Assembly: GCA_963575645.1 (NCBI GenBank)
Contig: OY754467.1
Location: 124,001 to 188,000, forward strand
Length of the DNA: 64,000 bases
Source: Xanthostigma xanthostigma
Taxonomy: Eukaryota; Arthropoda; Insecta; Raphidioptera; Raphidiidae
Direction: 5' to 3'
A model generated the notes under the pieces. It was not told the DNA's origin. It worked only from the letters and a program-made list of their open reading frames with translations, and ran no database searches. Each line of letters opens with the position of its first letter. Positions within the stretch are counted from its first letter, which is position 1. The position numbers and the translations under genes are program-made. Positions 57,950 through 64,000 of this stretch are shown in pieces.

Positions 57950-60900
57950 TATAGAAAACATACAGAATCGGCTGTTCGGCAGTCCTCGTTCGGTGCGAGC
58001 GCGCACGATGTCTTCGTTGTCGATCTTCAGCAGCCTGCACACTTTTTCGGCGAGCGTCATGTTTTCCGGCAAAGCGTTCAACGGCGGCCTGACGTCGGCG
58101 GAAGTCCGCTTCGCCTCTTTCGCGACGTCGGTCAGCGACGCCGACGGCTGATCGACAGCCGACGGCGCGTTGGGCACGCCCTGAGCGAGCAGCGAGTCGA
58201 GCGATCGCGAATTGCGCAGCAGATAGTCGATCACGTCCGACGATTCGAAAGAAAGCGACGCGAGCGTACAACCGGAAACGGCCGCAATTCTGCAGTTGTT
58301 GAAATCGACGTCGAATTATCGAGTGGATTTTTGTGAGAATGTGAAATTGGAAATTATTTTTTAAGGATGTGTATAAGGTCAAATTGTGTAGTGCATCTAA
58401 TTAAATTCTCAAATTCATAAATATATAAAAATTTTCATTTGCGAAGACTTTGTGTTAATTTTAATGATTTTTTGTGATAGATTTTCTAAAAATTTTCCTA
58501 TAATTAAATAATATAAACAAATATTTAACATTTAATTTGACTGCTGTGACTTTAGTCAAAAACAATCAGGCAACATGGCTGTCCACGTGGTCTTCTGACA
58601 CTCTGAAACATAACGTGGAGATAGAATTTCTGCCCTCAAAAATTTGAAGCTATGGATACTATAAAAATAATAATAAATAAAAATGTCAAATCAAAATTCA
58701 AAAAAAGTATTTATTTATTATGAATTATTATCAAGCAATCAAAGTGGTGATTAAGAAATCAATTATCATTACACAAAGTAATAAACTGATACATAGAGTC
58801 AGTAATTAAAGTTTACTTTTGGCAGATTTTTGTTAAAGCAAAGTTTTTTCAAATTAATTGCCGATAATCTGTACGAACATTTTAGTTTTCCAAACAAAAA
58901 TAATTATCTCAAATCTTTTACATACTTTTGTTACATTACAGCGTTTATCCGACATATTAACGCATTTTGTGTTCTAAATGCACATAAATCTTAACAATGA
59001 CAGGTCCAGAATAATTGACAGTTGGTTCACGTGATATGACATTTCATAAATGCGATCTTTATTATCGACATGCAGGAACGCGACGTTGCCTCATTGTCTC
59101 ATTACACCCGCCATTAAGTAAGATTAAGATTCGGAGAATTGATTTCATCACTTTCAAAATAAAATATTTCCGTGGAATTGCCGGTAACCCCACGTTTTTT
59201 TGGGCTTGAAAAATCGCAAATTGTACAAAGAAACTGATAATAAGTTTTTGAATCATAATTCTTTGAAATAAAATGATAAATGTTTAAATCTTCTCAAAAT
59301 TTTTAACACTTCCGGTAAAAATAACATTGAGTGAATGGTGATTTTAAAATGAATTTTTTCATAAAAAAGGTCGGTAAGGTATCTATTTTTTGGTTTTAAT
59401 CGATGCAGGAGGTCTAATTCTATAACGTATTTTAAATATAGGCAAAAATCTTTGAATTCAAAAATGTTATACACATCCTTAACAGAGAGACAAATCATTA
59501 ATCATTTCAATAGAGAATTAATTTATCAGGATCGGTACAGATTGTAAAAAGTCCCGGACTTTTCCAGATTTTTCGCAGTCACGATGTAAACATTTTAAAA
59601 TGACTTATTTCACTAGTAAAAGGACATTGAAGCGATCATATATTTTTTATTTTCGAAGTACAAAGTTCTGCAAGAAATAAAACTGACTCCAATCAAAGCT
59701 TCTCGACAAAGAAAAATTGAAAAACAAAATACCTGTCGTCCGAGGAGGCATGTTTCATTTTTTGTCGCAGCGACATTTCGTCCTCCATCGAACGGACGGC
59801 CCTTCGCCTCAACATTTGTATGAATTTCTTGTCGTTTTCAGTTTCGTTTCCGTCATTTTTCGTCGAGTTTAAATATTCTATCAATTTCAGTTTGCTGAAG
59901 AAACTGCGTTTAAAAAAAAAAACGACGAATAACTATTTCACGAATATCGGCGTTCATAACGCTAAATTTAAATAAAACAGAAATAATAGATTTTAAGCTA
60001 AAACACTATGATAAAAATAAAAAAATTCGGTTTTTAGGTATTATTTTGAATCCTGCTTTAAATTGGGATGATCATATTTCTACTTTATGTGCTAAATTAG
60101 CTAAAATCGTCTTCTTGATTAGACGAACCCACCATCTCGCTAACATTGCTACTGCACGTATCGCTTATTTCGGCCTTTTTCATTCATCAATGGCTTACGG
60201 CATTTTATTTTGGGGTGCTGATTCCCTTGCCGCTCGGGTTTTTATCCTACAAAAGGCAGCAGTACGTGCAATAGTTAATGCTACGTTTCGTGAACATTGT
60301 CGACCAATTTTTTGCGAACTCAAAATAATGTCCTTACCTTCAGTCTATGTTTACCATAGTTTAATTTATGCAAAAAATAATATTAACAAATTCAAAAAAA
60401 ATAAAGATTACCATAGTTACAACACTAGGAACAGAGATAATATAAGCACTCCGCTTCATAAATTAGCTGCCATTCAGTCCAATTTTGCCTACATTTCAAT
60501 AAAACTATTTAATAGCCTTCCGGATTCATATAAGAATATGTCCGACATAAAATTCAAATTTAAAATAAAGAAATTATTAACTCTCAACTGTCTGTACACA
60601 GTGGATGATTTTTTCAATGTAAATTTTTAATGTAAACTTTTAATTTGACGCTATTATATTCCATGGGAATTCTTAAATAAAGAAAATTTATTATTATTAT
60701 TATTATTATTATCATAGAAGCAGATGCCTCGAGGGATTTTAATAACTTTTTTTTTTATTTTCTTTATACGAATTTATTTCAAAAAGGAGACAGAGCTAAT
60801 TTTGAAAATCACCAGGTCTGTATTACGAACATTTAGAATTGATGTGTGTTTGTTTTCTATGAAAAACCTTATTTAATCTTTGCTGGTAATAATGCTTTCA

Positions 60901-62813
60901 AAAAGTATGTATTTAATTCTTCTCTCATATAAAGTGAACAGTCGCTTTAAAAAATCAGCAAGTATCTTGTAAGAGACCTTTTTAAGCGCGGTTCAGATCA
61001 AAGACGCTCGACAAGTAAGTTATACCTGAACGTGCTCAGCCACATGTAGCAATGAGGCAGCAGCTCCACAAGTTTGAGAAGGGTGAACTCAACGCACGGT
61101 CCGGCCAACGAGCCGCTCAAATAGCACAGGGTGAGACTCATTCCACATTTCACAACGCCCACGACCAGGTTCCTCACAAAGGCCACCATCAGCCAAGGCA
61201 CCATCAGATTCGGTCTACTTTCCTAAATAAATTTTAAAGAATTTAAACGTCCCTTCGGAATACTGATTATAACCAACTAGATTTCCCCCTGACTCACTCT
61301 AAAAAGGGGGCTCGTCCCAAATTTTTTTAGGGTTACAATCTACGTTACAAATAGATCGTAAGACTTTTTCGGAAGATTTTTTACAAGAAAAATGTTTCCA
61401 ATCGTATGTATTTTTCAAAGCCGTTTTAAACATAGAATAATCCCGCTACGGAGGTACGTCATGCCTAGATATCTTTCCATAGGCATGCCTCTCTCTTTAT
61501 CTATAGCGCGAATGTGATTTGCTGGTTAGGTCCAGCTTTGACGTCATCATATGGCGCCGTTTGAAACGAACATACTTTTTAAATTCTTGTTTGCAGTTAC
61601 GAGGAGGGATAAAAACGCAATATTTGGTTAACGCATATACAGGCTGAGGCACATAAAGTGTTACAGAGCAATAGCACTATTGATCATATCCAAAAATGTT
61701 TCAGACAAAATTTTTAGTGTTCGAGAAGGCCGTCATACTGGATCACCCTATTTTTTTATCGGTGGAGGCGCTGAAGCTACGTCAAGGTCAACTTCACTTT
61801 TTTAAACGAAACCATATATTTTTTTCGATAACATTATTAGCGATTTTAAGACGAATTCAGCAACCTACAACACAAGGTCATTCTAACCACGCAAAATCGT
61901 AGTCGAAAAATCTAAACATATCGGAATATTCACTTTTAAAGGATCCACTAACTTTGGCTTGGGTCTACCTACGGAAGATGCTCGAAATGATGACCCTCGA
62001 CTTGTAAGCACTTGTTAATTCGCTGATGAAAAGACAAAAAAAAAATGATAAACAGCGTTCAAACAAGTGTTTACATCTTCTATCTGACTATTTTGAATAC
62101 CTATTCTGAATATTGACAGAATATTCTAAAAATGAATATTTTATATTTTTCCTAAATAAATAAAAATAAAATAATTTGAATGACCTTGTGTTGTAGGTTG
62201 CTGAATTCCTCTTAAGATGGCTAATAATGTCATCGAAAAAAAATACATGGTTTCGTTTAAAAAAGAGGAGTTGACCTTGACGTAGCTTCAACGTCTCCAC
62301 CGATAAAAAAATAGGGTGGTCCAGTATGACGGCCTTCTCGAACACTTAAATTTTTGTCTGAAACATTTTTGGATACGATCAACAGTTTGAGTGCTATTGC
62401 TCTGTAACACTTTATGTGCCTCATCCTGTATACATAACAAATAATAATCAATGTTCAAAATCATCGGAACGACTCTAACACAAGCTTTTACCGGACCGTA
62501 ACATAGCTTTGTCTATTTATTAAATCGGCGAACCTACCGCTAAAGTGGGCCACATCATGACAACCCCGAAAGCGAGATACGCGTGGACGGTGAACGCTTG
62601 GACGATGACGAGAGCCGACGTGACCGTTTTGAAAAGGTCCGCCGTTGTCGGACTGAACATTTGTTCCGACAACGGCATCGACCAGACTTTTTCCAGGTTA
62701 GATTTCATGTAGAACAGCGAGTTGTCGAAAATCGTGTAAATCAGTCCGACGAGCGTCAAAAGCAGAATCTCGGTGCTGTGGCGCAGGCCGCAATAATAGC
62801 CCAGTCCTCGCAT
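57932..62813 (-). CDS. Uncharacterised four-transmembrane protein gene (about 333 aa, 4 exons)
   Basis: Minus-strand exons: 62538-62813, 61026-61222, 59733-59903, 57932-58289. Junctions are GT-AG and phases match (0, 2, 2), giving 333 aa. ATG 62813 starts MRGLGYYCGLRHSTEILLL. Membrane spans lie at about residues 14-36, 64-89, 100-125 and 132-156, followed by a cytoplasm-type tail of about 175 residues with LRRRAVRSMEDEMSLRQKMK and NSRSLDSLLAQG. The topology recalls small insect tetraspan families such as the DUF4728 type, but the long tail differs and I cannot name it. The last four residues and stop lie in a foldback element; a good donor (CT|GTATGT at 57964/57963) could instead splice to an unseen exon. 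The introns hold a LINE fragment and a second foldback. Confidence 0.7.
59959..60714 (+). mobile_element. 5'-truncated LINE with reverse-transcriptase C-terminal region
   Basis: From about 59959 a frame reads NKTEIIDFKLKHYDK ... RFLGIILNPALNWDDHI and continues to a stop at 60628-60630. FLGI followed by a WxxHI-type motif and the block VLQKAAVRAI marks the region after the polymerase domain of Jockey/CR1-type LINEs. The 3' end is AATAAAG and an ATT microsatellite (60684-60713). No catalytic YADD part remains. It lies in an intron of the tetraspan gene, antisense to it, about 55 bp from exon 3. Confidence 0.85.
60715..61025 (-). other. Intron sequence of the tetraspan gene
   Basis: No gene or element end is seen. 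Confidence 0.5.
61639..62430. mobile_element. Foldback element with TA flanks in the first intron of the tetraspan gene
   Basis: Element 61641-62428. Ends CAGGCTGAGGCACATAAAGTG and near-inverse, flanked by TA. Arms are about 255 bp with scattered differences; the loop is about 280 bp. No transposase. Termini resemble but are not the same as those of the 57192 element. Confidence 0.8.
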
Positions 62814-63640
62814 CACAAATGTTTGAAATTAAAACTTAATTATATTTTTTAAATTCTTATATCTGTTTGTATTTTTACTGTTTTTAACATTTTCACGTTT
62901 TGTAGTCGCGACACTGAAATTTTTTAAATACGAAATCGAAATCAAACTGAAAACAAAATTACTTGAAATTTAGAGGAAAAGTACTTGAAATTTTGACAAC
63001 TGCCCAAAAACAACGTTTAATAACAATAACTGATGAAAAAAACATATTTCCATGGAGAAGTGCAGCAATCTTTGAGACAGGGAAACTTTTTTTTTATTAA
63101 AGAACAGGTCGGCTATTACAAGATGGAGTTTCTATTACAAGCCCCCAGTTCTTAGGTTCTGTTTCGAGAACTAGTAAAAGTATCGATCGATTTTCGATTT
63201 ATAAATTAACAAAATGTGGCTATTTAAAAAAATCGGTACTCGACCCAAATAACCCTCTTAAAAAGAAGCATATACAAGCTTGCATTTTCAAAATATTATA
63301 CAGAGAACTGGTGGAAGTGTTAAAAACATCAATGAGCTAAAAGTACGAATCGGTACTAGGCCTAGATAGTTCCTGAATTGGACCTTCACTTAATAAAAAT
63401 AGAATTGATTTATTTTCATTTTTCCCGGCGGTAGGGAAACTAAGTACCTATATAGAACCTACGACCGATTTCGCATAGGAAACTCTATACCTTTCCACAT
63501 TTGTCCTGGACCCTCAATTAAATAGGCATAGCACCCTGAAAAAAATAATCCTCCAATGAAAAGACTAACCAATGACCGGCAGAAAATACAGTAGGTAAAC
63601 ATTTCAAAATCGGTGTGTGAATCGACCTTTATCTAACATT
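62814..63640. other. Upstream of the tetraspan start, no gene seen
   Basis: AT-rich; no supportable ORF. It may contain a 5' UTR intron of the minus-strand gene. Confidence 0.4.
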
Positions 63641-63965
63641 TAACGCCCGTCCCTGAGTGATGTCAACGCACAAACACAGGGGCGTGCGTTTTGAAGGTCG
63701 CCAATAAAACGACTGTACGCCAGTGGGTCGAGCGCGCGGATTGTCAGTTATAAGCCAGCGGAGCGCGCGCACACACACACACGCACACAAACATGCAGGT
63801 ATCGCGCGGATCGCGGTGCGCTGACGTCGATTGACCACGGGCTACTCGATCTCTGATCGCGAAACGTACCGCGACTGTGCGCGCAGCTTCTCTCGTTTTA
63901 TCCAATAGGAGAGACATAAACAGTCCGATAATTCTGCAAACAAATGCGTGTGCGATCGTCAATTG
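63641..63965 (-). promoter_or_regulatory. Possible promoter/5' UTR exon of the tetraspan gene
   Basis: CpG-rich block about 0.8-1.1 kb upstream of the tetraspan ATG, with a CCAAT motif (63901-63905), a CA microsatellite (63769-63790) and a TATAA on the minus strand near 63750. It could equally be the start of a gene beyond the window. Confidence 0.3.
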
Positions 63966-64000
63966 AAAACAAAATCGAATCGCGTAACAAGAGAGTGATC

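Overview
The window is AT-rich nuclear DNA from an insect. The coding exons are clearly GC-richer than their surroundings, introns follow GT-AG rules, poly(A) signals are AATAAA, and three genes belong to the Yellow/major royal jelly protein (MRJP) family, a set of secreted proteins best known from insects. The order of insect cannot be fixed from the sequence alone.

Plus-strand genes: three complete yellow-family genes lie head to tail, at 6996-12470 (6 exons, 414 aa), 25479-28467 (6 exons, 523 aa) and about 44951-53401 (7 exons, about 487 aa; the first exon is uncertain). In each gene every internal splice phase joins cleanly, so the models are well supported except for the first exon of the third. 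The arrangement fits the yellow-e/e3/g/h cluster known in many insects, but I do not assign paralogue letters with confidence.

Minus-strand genes: converging on the third yellow gene is an intronless 755-codon ORF at 54627-56894 with no recognisable domain. Upstream of it I assembled an uncharacterised four-transmembrane protein gene from four exons (62813 down to about 57932). All three of its splice phases match. Its apparent stop codon lies inside an inserted foldback element, so the gene may have another 3' end.

Everything else is mostly transposon-derived. I see two hAT-type elements with perfect 8-bp target duplications, a pair of Harbinger-type MITEs with TTA duplications, a pogo/Tigger-like derivative with a transposase remnant, a mariner-like derivative, three Helitron-like elements, two 5'-truncated LINE tails, tRNA-like (SINE-type) sequences, an unassigned repeat family with nine copies, a second family with four copies, and many foldback elements. 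The largest foldback is a 1.2-kb near-perfect palindrome inside an intron of the third yellow gene; two more palindromes sit in the next intron. I found no CRISPR, no rRNA, no convincing functional tRNA gene and no intact transposase.
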